From Schistosoma mansoni (taxonomy: Eukaryota; Platyhelminthes; Trematoda; Strigeidida; Schistosomatidae): DNA of 64,000 bases. The notes below the pieces were generated by a model, which saw only the letters and a list, made by a program, of their open reading frames with translations, ran no database searches and was not told where the DNA came from. The stretch covers positions 496,001 through 560,000 of the forward strand of contig NW_017386057.1 in NCBI RefSeq assembly GCF_000237925.1. The letters are read 5' to 3'. Of the stretch, positions 1 to 11,495 are shown in pieces. The position numbers and the translations under genes are program-made. Position 1 is the first letter of the stretch. The number at the start of each line of letters is the position of its first letter.

Positions 1-1134
1 TAACAAGTAAAGTTAGAATTTCTTATGACTTATTATCGACACTATGTTGTCTAATAACTGGGAATTATGCAGATTCTTTAATGCATAAGTTTTGGAAGGA
101 TAAAACTACACTAATTCAAGGATAATGAAAATTTATCATTATTATTATTATTTGAGATAAGGATTGAAAACAAACTTCCTAATCCTTCTTATTTGATTCT
201 GACTTTCGTGATATTAGATAAAGATCATTCATTTGGCTCATAGTAAAGTTATTTCTCTCTCCCTCCCTCTATCTCTCTCTCTCTGTCTATATATATATAT
301 ATCATTTATTGAAGTTGTTCTTAGCCAAATCTTACAAATCCGGGATTAAAATTAAACAAAAGATTTTAATCTTGCTCTTAGTAATGTTTACGCAGAAATC
401 AGTGTAAACAATGAACATCTTAGCTTGAATGGAGAGTACAATAGAATTAAGATTCACAAATTAGAGAAAGTATTTAAAATATTTTTTAAAATTCCATAAT
501 GAGAAAGATATAATCATATGAGAACTTAATGACGAAATTTCTCTACATTATTTCTTTGGCAAATGAAAATGAAATCACCTTCCAAGAAAGCAAGTATCCT
601 GATCAGTTACCTGGTTCGACTTGAAATACTTAGAGTCGAATAACGATTTTATTATTTTAAAAACCCTTAAGTGGATGGAACATTAGACATTTTGTAGATT
701 AACATTTAAAAAAAATTATCCATTGTAAATTAAACCACCTTTTATTTGATCAATAAAGGAAATAAAACGGGATCATTTAGAAATTTGGAATTTTATTTCA
801 TCTTTTCATCGATGTGACCAAAAGGAGTAAAAACAAACATGATTTCGGTTAATGGATTGCTGACCTTAAATATCGATTTTTATTTAAACTACTTCTTTCA
901 ATGTTTTTATTGTGGATTTCCAATGAGATGTATCGCACACGACAAAAGAAACACTTTAGAAATTTTACCAACAAATAATATACAGATCAATTGTTTACCT
1001 GGGCAAGATAATCTATAAATTAAAAGGCTAGTTCCAGTACTTAGTCTGAAGTAAAGATCAAATATCTTTAAGTACGATTGATCTCATAAGTATATTTGTT
1101 ATGTTTATATCACATTTTTAGTAAATATTATGTT
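1..1134. other. AT-rich stretch without recognisable gene
   Basis: No reading frame of convincing length or composition and no recognised repeat apart from a pyrimidine-rich microsatellite at about 252-303. I see nothing else in it. Confidence 0.6.
252..303. repeat. (CT)n/(AT)n microsatellite
   Basis: An interrupted CT/CCCT tract runs directly into an (AT) tract. Simple sequence, seen directly. Confidence 0.9.
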
Positions 1135-1388
1135 AACTTAGTATTGTTTGTTTAAATCTCCCCATTGGTGTTTAGGACTGCAACTGGTCAGTCTCTAATT
1201 GGTATATGTGCATACTGTGCGTATTGCCTCAATATAGCCTTAATTCACCAGCATTGTAAGCAAAGATGGATAGTGGCTAGCAGTGGAATCTAGGACAATA
1301 CGCACAGTATGCACATATGCCAATTAGAAACTGACCAGTTGCAGTCCTAAACATCAATGGGAAGATTCAAACAAACAATACTAAGTGA
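1135..1388. repeat. Large imperfect inverted repeat (hairpin)
   Basis: Arms at about 1135-1228 and 1294-1388 are reverse complements over roughly 94 bases with about half a dozen mismatches. The spacer of about 65 bases contains, in reverse orientation, a stretch matching the tail of the neighbouring SINE (the block around TGGCTAGCAGTGGAAT). A diverged relative of the left arm and spacer occurs near 14165-14215. It is therefore probably two oppositely oriented copies of one dispersed repeat, and the single-strand RNA could fold back. Confidence 0.85.
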
Positions 1389-1425
1389 ATTTAAACTTAA
1401 CCCCATTGCACAAGCAAGTGGCTAT

Positions 1426-1612
1426 CAGGACTCAGTAGCTGAGTGGATAACGCGATGGCGTTTGAAGCGAAAAGTTCCGGGTTCGAGTCCCAGAGAGAAC
1501 ATCAACTCTGAGATGTAGGTACATCCAGCTGACGAGTCCCAAATAGGACGAAACGCGCGTCCTGGATTCCACTACTAGCCACTATACATCATTGCTTCCA
1601 AATATTACGTTG
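1426..1612 (+). mobile_element. tRNA-derived SINE (Sm-alpha-like)
   Basis: The head resembles a tRNA-type polymerase III promoter: an A-box-like TAGCTGAGTGG at 1436-1446 and a B-box GGTTCGAGTCC at 1480-1490. The body carries a hammerhead ribozyme (1521-1568) followed by the tail CCACTACTAGCCACTAT. This layout is that of the schistosome Sm-alpha SINEs. Such elements are non-autonomous, copied by LINE reverse transcriptase. Family name is from recall. Confidence 0.8.
1521..1568 (+). ncRNA. Hammerhead ribozyme inside SINE, core intact
   Basis: All conserved core elements are visible. Stem I: ATCCAG (1523-1528) pairs with CTGGAT (1562-1567). Core CTGACGA is 1529-1535. Stem II: GTCC (1536-1539) pairs with GGAC (1546-1549). 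GAA is 1550-1552. A very short stem III is A-CGC/GCG-T (1553-1560). The predicted cleavage site follows GTC, after 1561. Known schistosome hammerheads cleave in SINE transcripts. Activity here is inferred from the conserved core only. Confidence 0.85.
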
Positions 1613-2954
1613 TTTAAAATTATGTAGTTTTGTAAGCCATTCATAAACACCATATGAAAATTTAGGATGATTAATGTTCAGTGATTGTTTTAATTGATCA
1701 GTAATAATCCCTTTGAGATATGAAGCTTGTGAATGAATCATTCTGATAGGTAAAGTTGAATGAGTAATGTTACTATTTTAGAGAGACAACTATAGTTTTT
1801 CTATCATTTAACTCGTATGTAATCGTTTTACAACATTGAAATTCGATACTTATGTTTTAAATTGATAAAACTATATCATATGTCTGACTTTAGGAATTCA
1901 GATTCTTTTAGTTTAAAATAGTTAAAAAGATGACGAAGATGTGTTTGAGCATTAATTACTTGTAATTTTTAGAATGAACTTACCTATACTTATTGAAATC
2001 TTGCAGTTTGTAAACAGGATTTATAAATTTGTCACCGAATAGAGATCTTATGTAGCCTACTGACATATATTCTCACAGAACTTTGATAAGTGATTCACCC
2101 TGAAATTGATTCAAATCGCTTCACTAGATGGTGATAAAGATTTTATTTGAAATAGTTTCAGAGATTGAAATTTAAGTAATACCAACGTTTTATCCAGCAA
2201 TTTTGTGTGGACTTATTAAAGAATATCTTTGATAATTCTGATTTCGATTATTATGCTGAAGACGTTTGGACAAGTTTGCTGGACGAAACGTTGGAACTAT
2301 TTTAATTCCAATCACTGAGATTATTTCAAATTTAATTTTCACAAACAATATCTTCTTTATAATAAGATTATAATGCTTTTCAAAAGCTTTTAAATGTTTC
2401 AAACATTAACACTAATACAGCAAGCAACTCAACGTTGTTTGAATATCTAGCAAATCAAGGCTATATGTTGAATATATCAGTTAAAATAGGGATACGTTGA
2501 TAAGTTAATGAAAAAAAAACAATATCAAGCCTTTTCGAGTACACATCGGGTTGAAAAACTGAAATTTAGAGATGACCTGTTTGTTAGTCGTGATGTCAAT
2601 TTACAGTTGTTCGTATAAAAAAACTTGGGAAAGATTAATTTAATAAATTTGTTACAGAACCATTCCGCGAAGCAATTTTCTTTATAAGCTTGTAAACAGA
2701 AGATAACAAACAATTTTCCTTATTTGGAAAGCTTCAAGAAAACAAAATTCAGTAAAATGTGTTTTTTTCTCAGTTCTTAACTTCTTAGTGGTTTCCTTTC
2801 CAGAGAAGAAATAGCTGCTCAGTACACTCTAGTTTATAAGTGCTTTTCAGTTGATCTCAATCCATGACAATAAGCTATCCCAAAGTTTAATTAACGTCCT
2901 CAGACAACAAACTAAGTTGTTATACTTAAATTATGAACTGATCAAAGTTAGACA
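1613..2954. other. Non-coding AT-rich stretch
   Basis: Only short, low-complexity frames on either strand (such as 2190-2402 and 2525-2713) with no recognisable domain. I see no RNA gene or repeat here. Confidence 0.5.
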
Positions 2955-3135
2955 ACTATCAAAAAGCCCGGAAGCACTGGAAGGTCGTTTCTTCAGAGTA
3001 TAGGACTCTCTACAAGTGAAAAGCCCTGACCTCGTACGTTGAAATCCAACCCAGAACCGTCGATCAACTTTCAAACTACTTCAGTGACCCTGGAAAATCT
3101 GACTCTAGTTTGATTATGTGATTATCGTTATCGAC
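2955..3135 (-). mobile_element. Decayed tRNA-like SINE with hammerhead remnant
   Basis: Read on the minus strand, a B-box-like segment is followed by a degraded hammerhead: GAGAGTCC, a loop, then GAAGAAACGACC and CAGTGCTTCC. The tail matches that of the SINEs at 22220-22400 (plus) and 12620-12745 (minus). The core is damaged, so it is not expected to cleave. Confidence 0.55.
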
Positions 3136-4769
3136 TTATACATGTCGCCAATCCTCGTATATAATCACCTATTTAAATCGCGTTAATGAATAATGGGATT
3201 AAATAAGTCAAATATGAGAATGAATTTCGAACACGTGTATTTCATACAATCGTTGATCCAGACAAATGATGGAAGAAATAAAGCGGAGAAAGCGAAGAGA
3301 AGAGAGCGAGGCGCAATGACGCGCGGTGAAGAAGGCATATGAGTCAACTCGATTTAATCAAGCGTAAATCGATATAGTCACACAAAAAATAAGTTACAGA
3401 TATGTGATGAGTAAGATAAGAGATGTACACACATACGCTAACATAATAACAGTCAAGGTTGATAAGCGTTTAATTAACAAGGTCAAAATGTGACTCAAGA
3501 AGAATGAATAAATTGACCTGCCTGGAAGCTAAAATAAGTTATTTGGGCTTGACATAGTAACCGACACTACACCACTGAGACGGGAACTAGTGCTGTATAA
3601 ACTTATCTTCTATCAGACCACCATAATACCTAGTCGAATTAAGTATTTTAATTTAGTATTTTCATAAATTTAACAACAGAGCTTTGCATTTTACATCTCA
3701 TAATTTAGCGACGAAGTCAGTTTAATATCATTTACGCCGAATTCATTACAGTAAGTACGTTAAAGTTTGCTCACATTAATGGCCTTAACTTCAAATATGA
3801 AGAAGTATCAGACAATAAAACAACCGGCTCTAACAAGTAAATATATGTTTAAATAATGATAGTAAAACTTAATAATTCCAAAAGTAACATTTTCAAAACA
3901 CAAAGAAAGGAATAGATGGTAAAATAAAGGATTTGACATACTACCTCTACAATCCTCCTTATTTTGTAAATTCTTCACTTCTTTTTATTCATCATGTACG
4001 CAATTATTTTCGACATTCTTAATACACGATTTAATTTTTGCACAAATGCCTCACTTAGTTAATCTTAAAAACTTACAATATGTATCATGATCTGATCGAT
4101 AGCTGAACACTATAATGTTACTTCTAAACTCAATATATTTTGGGGAGAGATATTTATATAAGTTGTAGAGTAGAATCCAATAATGATTTATTATCTTGAA
4201 TAGAACATTTCATGTTTTTAGTCAGCTGAAGGATCCTTTAATTTTTAATCAACTAACTTATTCTTCTTTAAACAAAATATGGAATTTAAAATAACCGAAT
4301 TTACATTAAATTTTTTAGTGCAGAAATCCCGACTAAAATGAAAAGTCAACTGTTTCATTCGCCTATTGGTTGTATTAGAGAAAGGGTAATTATTGATCGT
4401 TTATAACTGAATATTTATGTTTTCATTGAATCAGAAATAATAACATACATAAATAAAGTAAGTAGGAAGATATCGGTCTGAAATTAAAGTACTTAAATAT
4501 AATAAAGTTCTCTGATCTGCTCAGTAATCGTCATCTCTGATCAACTCCTTTTCGAATAGTTCGTGTCAATGTATATGATTATCGATATGCTTTTGTACAT
4601 AAAATCTAAGTTTTTCAACTACTGTTACTTAATATTCGATACATATAGTATATGTCAAATGTTCTATTACGCCATAGCTCATCTATGATGTAACTGTATT
4701 GAAAACACTGAGATACATTCAGATAGATGCAACTAATAACAACTATGAGAGTCTTCTTGTCCAAAGTGG
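3136..4769. other. Non-coding stretch, unclassified
   Basis: No gene recognised. A purine-rich, comparatively GC-rich patch lies at about 3285-3345 and stands out from the AT-rich surroundings. It may belong to an unidentified repeat. Confidence 0.4.
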
Positions 4770-6170
4770 ATTTAATTAGTACTCACTACCCTCCACTAAT
4801 TCTTGCTTCCTACTGACTGGTATCTCATCAGCTTCAGATTGTTCCACTGACACCAATCTTCTTGCTGCCAGTGACTCAGATGAGTTGAAAGAGGTTCAAG
4901 CAGCTGCTCCTTCCAAATCGTTAGCACGTTCCCACCAATAATCTTCTTGGTCCTTACGCATGTTTTGCACAATTTCACTACATAACTCACGGTCACTCGG
5001 AGTAGACCAACGTGCTTCAATGAGTTGTAAGGAGCCTGTAAAACCTAGCTGCAAGCAACTTTAATCACTTTAATCATAACTTTAATCATGGCGTCATGCA
5101 ATTGCAGCCAATGCTTATCCTTACTTTTCAGTGCACTGATAGCTAGCCTTGAACTTAGCTCAGTTTGATGTTTAGTTGCGACAGAATCTGCAACCAATTT
5201 TCTGACATCGATCCGTTTCTGACCATCAGTTCGTTGGCCACTGAAAAGTAAGGTAAGATTAGAGCAAACAAGGGCATGATCAGAATCCAGATGGGTACTC
5301 CAAAATAAGCGTCAGTCTTGTAGACAACCACCATAGCAATAGCTGATCGCGATGTGATCATTCTGAGTCCAGGCGTGATATGCGTAGGAAGGGCGCCAGG
5401 TAGCACATCAACGATGATTGTGCCGATAGTTAATGCTAGCCAGAAACAGGTTGTGGTCTATGCATATTTGCAGCAGACGGTCCCCGTTATATGATCTGCG
5501 ACCGACAAGTCTCCACTGGCCACCTAAACGACCCTTTCTGTGCCTAGACGCCGACCTGTGCATTCAAGTCTCTGGTTAGTACTACAATATCTGTCGAAAG
5601 CACTTTCTGTAGATGAACTGTTAACTGGTGGTAAATTTCATCCTTGATCGCATCCGAGCTGTAATCTGTCGGAGCATAAGCGGTGATGACGAAAAGACAT
5701 CGTTTCTCACATCGACTTCTTCATACTCTGATGGAACTTCCTAATCTAGCAGCACACAACCGAACAGATCAGTGATGCCTCAGCTCTAGCCCTTAGTGCG
5801 ACACCAACACCAGCAAAACCAGACAAAGACGCCACAGGGTTCCAGATAAATGCACCTGAAACAAGCTTTAAGAAGCGACAGATGGAGAGCGCATTTACAG
5901 TACTTCACTAGAGTCTTGAATACGGGTCTCGGATAGACAACAGAAATCGATGTTGAGACTTTCCAAAGACATAGCCAACCCTATCTGTTATCCGATCTGC
6001 ATTAATGTGAGAACTTTGAAGGAGGCCATTTTGAATGGTATACATGGTTTCAGAAAAGCCGGTTCAATATTCGTATTCAGCGGTAGCATTCATCTTTTGG
6101 CCAGTCAGTCCTTTTGGCAGGACAGGGTTTCCACCGTAGGCAGCTGATTTATAGTTTAAAAAATAAACGA
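4770..6170 (-). mobile_element. RTE-like LINE fragment, endonuclease region
   Basis: Minus-strand translation in several frames gives an APE-type endonuclease. Seen in order are a segment reading IDFCCLSETRIQ (about 5950), VITAYAPTD and DIVVLTRDLNAQVG (about 5690-5550), RSYNGDRLLQICIDH (about 5490), and a DHALV segment near 5280. Then come a linker and part of the region before the reverse transcriptase, down to about 4800. Stops and frame changes are frequent, so it is a dead, truncated copy lacking most of the RT domain. I associate it with schistosome SR2/RTE-like elements; the same family seems to recur at 62720-63215. Confidence 0.75.
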
Positions 6171-6299
6171 ATACCCACAATGATAATAAAACGGAGTAGA
6201 CAAGTGACTCTATCTAAAAAAATAAAAGCGAATGGTGCCAAATGATTGTGAATGTGATTAGTTTGACTGAAAATTGAAGAAATAATAGTTTTTTCCTGT

Positions 6300-6728
6300 T
6301 GCGATGATCATTCGATTTGTGTGTGGGCTCGGATAACGACCGGGCGCCCAAACTGAAGGAGGTGGTTTACTTAGGCGGCTACTCCTCGAGCCTTTGGCTT
6401 AGAAGTGTAATCCACAAGGCAGTGGAGCTGATAACCAAAAATAATCCCTTACATCATTTGTTCCCTCAAGATCCTAAAGCTTATGCTCACCATTAGTTTA
6501 GAATATGGGTTTTCCAATTCTCTTATGTGAATTCATGATACCGATCAACTCGGGTAAAGTGTTGGACAGTCGCTTTACGTCCTCAAAATTTCGTAGACAA
6601 CACCCCTCACAGCGAGAAGGTAGCGAGTAGGATTTTCATGACAGTGGCTCTATACTCTAGGCTACGTGAGAGCGTTTTGAGAGGCAGAGTAGACAGTCCT
6701 CATCCTCGTCTGTACAAAGGCATTTGGT
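6300..6728 (+). repeat. 0.5-kb interspersed repeat, copy 1
   Basis: Shares blocks in the same order with copies at 58190-58640 and 63315-63838: a GATTTGTGTG start, a CCCAAACTGAAG..GGTGGTTT segment, GCAGTGGAGC, a GGGTTTTCCAA segment, GGGTAAAGTG..GGACA, CAACACCCC and GAGAGC. It is the most diverged of the three. Class unknown; no terminal inverted repeats or coding capacity seen. It lies just beyond the LINE endonuclease fragment. Confidence 0.75.
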
Positions 6729-7448
6729 AGCAAATCGCCGTGTATCAGCCTGAAATCCAATCCGAACTGCCCATGTGACAAACGAGCATTCTTCCATTTA
6801 ACCACGAAAAGATGATAAGACCACTCAAAATTTGATTAGTTACTCAATGAACACTAACTGCTATAGAGGTTAGTTTATTTGCACAACAGCTGCTCCCTGA
6901 TGTTGCTACCGATGTCAAAGATGTAATTGCATCAACCTATTACGTAATAACATTGGTTTCCTCACCACAGTCATTCTCTGCGAATAGTTTAGTAAAGTGA
7001 ATTAAAGTGTCGATAATTATAACACAATACTAAATTACGAGAAATGATGATTTAGAAGAATTACATTATAAAGCCATTACCAACAGTTACTATTAAAATT
7101 CAAAGATTAACATCAATAAAAGACTAACTTACCTGATAGAAGTATTAGAAAAGTTTACATGATGCTTCATTCTCTGTCGAACCACCTTTTATAATAAGCT
7201 TGTTGTTATATCCCGTGGAGATTTATGAATGGTAACTTTGAGAACTATTTATGGACCAATATAATATGTATATTCCCTATAATATAATTGTTAAGTAACT
7301 AAACTATTCATATTCGTATCTTTCTTATTATAAGCTTTATTTTAAACGATAGACTATTATTATACGATTTACCATTCTTGAGTTATCCTTAGTCCATTAA
7401 TTACTGTTCCCCCTATTCACAGCCATATTTGGCCGAATCTTGTACAAA
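6729..7448. other. Non-coding stretch
   Basis: AT-rich with no recognised gene or repeat. Confidence 0.5.
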
Positions 7449-7716
7449 TGTTATTTTCTATTTAATGGTAGGCTGTGGTCAGTTTGTTTGGTATATAAAC
7501 CTAGTATGTTTGAGAATAATGATTCATATTGCAGAGGCTGTTATTGGTGTTCTGGACTTAACTGGCTGGGCTAGGCAGAAAGCAGGACTGATAAGCACTC
7601 AAGACTGCTCGTAACGCTTTATTGTATCATTGCTCCGATCGATAAATCGCTGCTCTCTGATTGGCGGCCTTATAACGTTCATATAATAACTGGGCACGCA
7701 CTCACACGTTATAACA
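7449..7716 (+). mobile_element. LTR-like sequence, possible solo LTR
   Basis: About 268 bp starting TGTTA and ending TAACA, with a TATA-like GGTATATAAACC about 40 bases inside and a more GC-rich downstream part. The composition recalls schistosome Ty3/gypsy LTRs, but no second LTR, internal region or clear target duplication is visible. Treated as a fossil; the assignment is tentative. Confidence 0.35.
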
Positions 7717-10491
7717 CTTCTATTTTCATAAATTCAAGTTTAAATCATAATTGATTAGATTTTCCAAGAAATTCAGATATAAAGTTGAACTATTTTGTAT
7801 TAAGAAATTCTGTATCAAATGAGGCAAGTTTAGTGTTCTTATTAAGGCCTGATTTATGTAAACTATTATTCACGTGCTATTTAAGGCGGTACTGAACCAT
7901 TCTATCGATTTTATTTACGTTTTCCTACTGGTTGAAGATAAATGTTTAAATACTAGATGAAATGGAATCACTGAATTTTTTGCCTTGCATCCATGGCTAC
8001 GTAAGCAGAAAATTTAAATAGATCTTGCATAGTATTTGCAAATGAAAGATACTTTATTCATCTCTTAAGATTGTTAGGCATTCGGAGCTCGTGATCTAAA
8101 CTTAATCTCCTTATAGATTATTTGAAATGTATGCTTTAATCTTTTTCATTCTAAAATGTAAGTACAGAAGATAACGTCTGTGACCTCTCAGTTTTCGTCA
8201 GAACTTTCCTTAGTGGTTATGAATAAAGATATACCTAATAAGTTCGATGATGAACCATGTTACTGTAGAGTTCTACGGTGTGAATCAATTTTAAAGCTTA
8301 TCATTCTTTTTACTGTTTTGAACTTTGTCAATGAGACCTTACGTTCTGAAGCAAAACTCTATATTTATCATAATATGTATTCATTAAACGTTTACGCTAG
8401 ACATTATTAATTTAATCTTTTAATTGTGTAGACAGCTGAAACATCTCTTATTAAGGGTCAAACAGTATTGTATCATATTCCCATTTTGGGAAAGAAAGAG
8501 CTTAGTAGTTCTACTTTATTTGCAGGTTCAGATAGGCCTTACTGATGTGTAAAAACTATCTCAAAATCTACATTCATAGCTTCCTATCGAGTATATTCAA
8601 CTAAACAATGATATATTACATAGTTTAAGCCTCATCAAAAGGACTCAACGCTAAATACTGAAAAACATGGTTAATACCTAATAAACAAATAATATAAACA
8701 ACTTGAAACCAGAAACATCGACCATCGGATATCAATCCAGTGGTTTGAAGGTAATTACTCGATACAAGATTTGATATTTAGCATGATCATGGACTACTAT
8801 TGTTTATAAATCGCAAAATATAACAAAGCAGTTGTCCATTGTCTTTAGATTTTATAAGTTTATCTATTGGTAGTTAGTGAGTGATGTAAACTATCACCAA
8901 ATAGGGAAATCTCTATAACATAAAAGTAACTGATTCTCAATTTGTTCGCATAATAATTGAAAAGTACTTCAAATTATTCAACTGATAATATATTTCAACA
9001 AAAACACGATATTTTTTAGTGTAACCCGGTATATTTTCGATTCCTACACTTAAGAGTTCCATATTCTATTTTAAAATAGGAATGCCTATGTTGATTTAAA
9101 TAAATACTGCTCTAAATAAATCAAATTTTCGGCCATAATCCTTTTTTCTTTATAGATTATTCATTTAACACAGGCTACTATGGATTACTGTTCAGTTTTA
9201 TCAGTATACACTGCAGATTCTCTGGAGTAAGGAGCATATAATTTAAGTCTCAGTTAAATTTATGTTAATCTTTACTGATGAGGGTTTGGAGAAGTTATAT
9301 TCCTAATTCGTTTGAATATTATGTGAGTTAGTCGGCTGAAGTGCTTCACATTCATAGTTTTTTGTCCAGTAAATGTGAATATAAATTGTTGTCCCTAGAA
9401 ACGCTTGCTTTTCTCATTGCTTAAAATCTCTCGGCTTCTCAAGAAACGAAATATTAGGAGTTAAGAACATTATTTATTAGGTAACTGATTTAAAACCAAC
9501 ACTGCTTATCAAACCAGTAAACGTCTGACTAGTTTCGAATGTGCTGTTATTAATCGATAAAACCGGATTGACAAGTATCCAACGGCTAATCAGCCTGTAT
9601 ACTACTATTTTCATACTGTTTGTTTCACTTACCATGGGTGTCCAACTTCTAATACCTAACCTTTCCGATTGCAAATAAGATTCACACACGAAAACTATTG
9701 ATCTGTGTTAACTACCGAAATATTCTTTTTCTATGTATAAACAGCTGAAACATAAAACTTAGATATTATGTTATTCAAGTCAAAGTCAACTTTAAAATTT
9801 TCACTCAGTTTTAACTTATCTAGTTAGACTAACAAAGCTCCTATTCCCTTGTTTATCATCTTTATTTCAAAATCAAAAACCGACTTATGAAATGAATATA
9901 CTAAACAAGTACAGATATAGTGGTGATCAATGATCATTATGGGAAATAAGCCCACATTTAAAGACATCATTCTAGAATACATAAATAATTCATTCATTCA
10001 TTTTTTTAAATACTTAGCATAAAAGCTTACAATGTACTGTACATAACAAAAATAAGTAACATAAGGTGTTTTTGTGAAGAGAAAAAATGTAAACTAATCA
10101 TATAAGCGTAGTTATAGAAAAGAACATTGATTCATGTTGGGATTGAAACATTGAATGAAGATATGATATACATGTATTTGTGTCTATATTATATAATATG
10201 ACCTTATTCATATTTATAGATAAAAGTTAACAATGACATAAATACTCACAATTTGGTAGAGAATAATAACCACCTTTCAACACAGTAACCTATTTTATGA
10301 TGAGAAGATAAACAACAACACGGAAAATACAAATATCTATACAAAAAGGAAATTGAGAACTATTCATAAAAATAAATAAAAAGATAAGTAAATAATAAAT
10401 TATGACATAAATGTAAATGGGAATATCTCATATCTGAGATGACTTATTGCATGTACAAGTATAGTGTGCTTTTTCTTAAGTTATTTTATTA
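7717..10491. other. Region downstream of the PP2C-like gene
   Basis: AT-rich, with small frames only (8180-8410 plus, 9477-9689 minus) that I do not recognise. It probably includes the 3' UTR of the minus-strand gene ending at 10492. No secure polyadenylation signal could be chosen among the many AT-rich candidates. Confidence 0.5.
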
Positions 10492-11495
10492 TTATGGCTC
10501 TGAATGTGTTATAACTGAATGATTAGTTGGAGAGTTCGAGTTGTTTGCGGCTAGGAATCGATGAGCTGTCTCTTCATATACTTCATTTTCATTACCATGA
10601 TAAACTCCAACTTCATAGGCAACTATAGTTGCATGATCTAACTTACCAGGCATACGTCTAAGCATATCGTTAAACCATTTTCTTTGTGAATCAGTTGAAC
10701 AAGTATTATCAGAATGTTTATTATTGTTACCATTATTATTATTTTGTACTACAGTTTGATTTTGTCTTAAATGTGTATAATCTGGATTCTCTAACCATTC
10801 ACGACGTTTTGTTGTAATTCTGTATGCATGATTAATTAGTGCCTCACATAAATCTTTGGAACTAAAAGTGCCATTTTTATTATTAGCATTCTCCGTACTA
10901 ATATCTAATTCATGCCATACACGTTCTAATTCTTTCGCTGCATATTTTCTACGTTCATACCAGTTTAATTCAAGTTGATTGGTGAAGTTAATTTGATGTG
11001 CATAAATTGTCTCAGTTTCGTTGTTATCATTTGCATTATTATTATTGTTATTATAATTACTGTTATTAGTATTGATATTTGTAAAAGTTGTATAAGTTAA
11101 TTTCGTTGGATCACTTGGTGGGGGTGGTGGTTGTGGCCAAATACTTACTCGAGGTGGTGGTGTTAAAGGGGAATTATGTAGCAATGATTTGGATGGACGA
11201 CATAATGGTGAGGTTGGCGATTTATTAAAATTACACTTTAAAGAATCCGAAGATAAAGATGAATTACTTTTGACAGAACTTTTGTTATTGTTATTGTTTA
11301 CTTCTTGAATACCTAGATCATCAGTGGAGGAACTTTCCTCCTCATCACCTTCTTGTCCTTCGTGTTCATTCTCTTCATCAACAAAATCTAAATGCGGTGA
11401 TTCAGGAACAGCTAGTTGTGTAATAACTGGATCGAAATTATCAATTAGTCCATCTGATCCAATTAGAACTATATCACCTGGATCACAAAGTGTTA
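10492..11495 (-). CDS. PP2C-like gene, last exon with SDG motif and Asn-rich insert
   Basis: Acceptor TTTCAG. Begins VTLCDPGDIVLIGSDGLIDN, holding the second metal-site Asp. It continues through an acidic patch, a Ser-rich and proline-rich stretch and runs of asparagine encoded by AAT/AAC repeats. The C-terminus includes NWYERRKYAAKELERVWHEL, DLCEALINHAYRIT and PGKLDHATIVAYEVG. Stop TAA at 10494-10492. The asparagine runs are likely low-complexity expansions specific to this lineage. Confidence 0.85.

Noticed and set aside
1135-1388. Repeated blocks considered as a CRISPR-like or satellite array
   Set aside because: There are only two copies, in opposite orientation, without regular spacing. 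The organism is also a eukaryote.
1436-1490. A and B boxes as a true tRNA gene (also 12080, 13572, 21795, 22235, 62575)
   Set aside because: No cloverleaf, anticodon stem or CCA-end pairing can be drawn. All belong to SINE heads or remnants.
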